DNA from: an uncultured Chitinophagaceae bacterium
Lineage (GTDB): Bacteria; Bacteroidota; Bacteroidia; Chitinophagales; Chitinophagaceae
Length of the DNA stretch: 7,333 nt
Assembly (NCBI GenBank): GCA_946479005.1
Contig: CAMLEM010000079.1
Coordinates: 1 to 7,333 of the forward strand
Direction of reading: 5' to 3'
Position 1 is the first letter of the stretch. Every line of letters begins with the position of its first letter. The notes beneath the pieces are model-generated. The model ran no database searches. It was not told where the DNA came from and saw only the letters and a program-made list of their open reading frames with translations. The translations under genes were made by a program, and so were the position numbers. Below are positions 7,300 through 7,333 of the stretch, in pieces.

Positions 7300-7333
7300 T
7301 CGCTGCTTCTTTTACCAAATGATAGATCATTGT
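7286..7333 (-). CDS. argG: 3' end of an upstream gene, probably argininosuccinate synthase
   Basis: A frame open at the right edge runs 15 codons and stops with TAA at 7288-7286, inside the start of argC. It encodes TMIYHLVKEAANEKN. The IYHLV stretch is reminiscent of the C-terminal ending (IYYQV-like) that I recall from Bacteroidota ArgG proteins. ArgG is the one downstream-pathway enzyme missing from the cluster, and it commonly precedes argC in this phylum. The assignment is inference from very short sequence plus context. A second frame also reads into argC and ends as ATGA, so the reading frame itself is not certain. Confidence 0.45.
   Translation of the reverse strand, partial: TMIYHLVKEAANEKN

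Noticed and set aside
7296..7333. Alternative frame ending as ATGA at the argC start (NDLSFGKRSSE)
   Set aside because: An ATGA overlap is plausible in this operon, but the other frame (IYHLVKEAANEKN) looks more like an ArgG C-terminus. Only sequence beyond the window can settle this.
1..7333. Search by eye for CRISPR arrays, insertion sequences, tRNAs, riboswitches and defence genes
   Set aside because: Almost every base is in a recognisable coding gene; no repeats, inverted termini or non-coding stretch above a few bases was seen.

Overview
The window is an arginine-biosynthesis operon on the minus strand, flanked by the 3' part of an unrelated metallopeptidase gene on the plus strand. The protein sequences point to a member of the Bacteroidota. 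The transcarbamylase is the N-acyl-ornithine type, resembling the Bacteroides fragilis N-succinylornithine enzyme rather than a classical ornithine transcarbamylase. ArgB, ArgC, ArgD and ArgH have Bacteroidota-like motif wording, and the gene starts lack strong Shine-Dalgarno sequences. The moderate base composition and protein style would fit a Chitinophaga-like or related lineage, but that is only an impression.

Layout. Positions 2-1027 (+) hold the C-terminal part of an M28 / carboxypeptidase Q-like zinc peptidase whose start lies outside the window. From 7333 down to 1024 (-), in order of transcription, are the last 15 codons of an upstream gene (probably argG), then argC, argD, an N-acyl-ornithine transcarbamylase (argF'-type), argB, an M20-family deacylase (argE-type) and argH. 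Neighbouring genes overlap by 4-14 bases or are 4 bases apart, so there is no room for internal promoters or terminators. The peptidase and argH converge, and their stop codons overlap in a shared TTAA.

Pathway. ArgB phosphorylates N-acyl-glutamate, ArgC reduces it to the semialdehyde, and ArgD transaminates it to N-acyl-ornithine. The transcarbamylase then makes N-acyl-citrulline, the M20 enzyme removes the acyl group to give citrulline, and ArgG (upstream) plus ArgH convert citrulline to arginine. Carbamylation therefore comes before deacylation, and free ornithine is bypassed. The residue controlling acyl choice in the transcarbamylase is Val, which predicts N-succinyl rather than N-acetyl intermediates. 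The enzyme for the first step (acylation of glutamate) is not in the window.

I see no mobile element, CRISPR array, RNA gene or new system here. The points worth a second look are active-site substitutions in the transcarbamylase and in ArgD.
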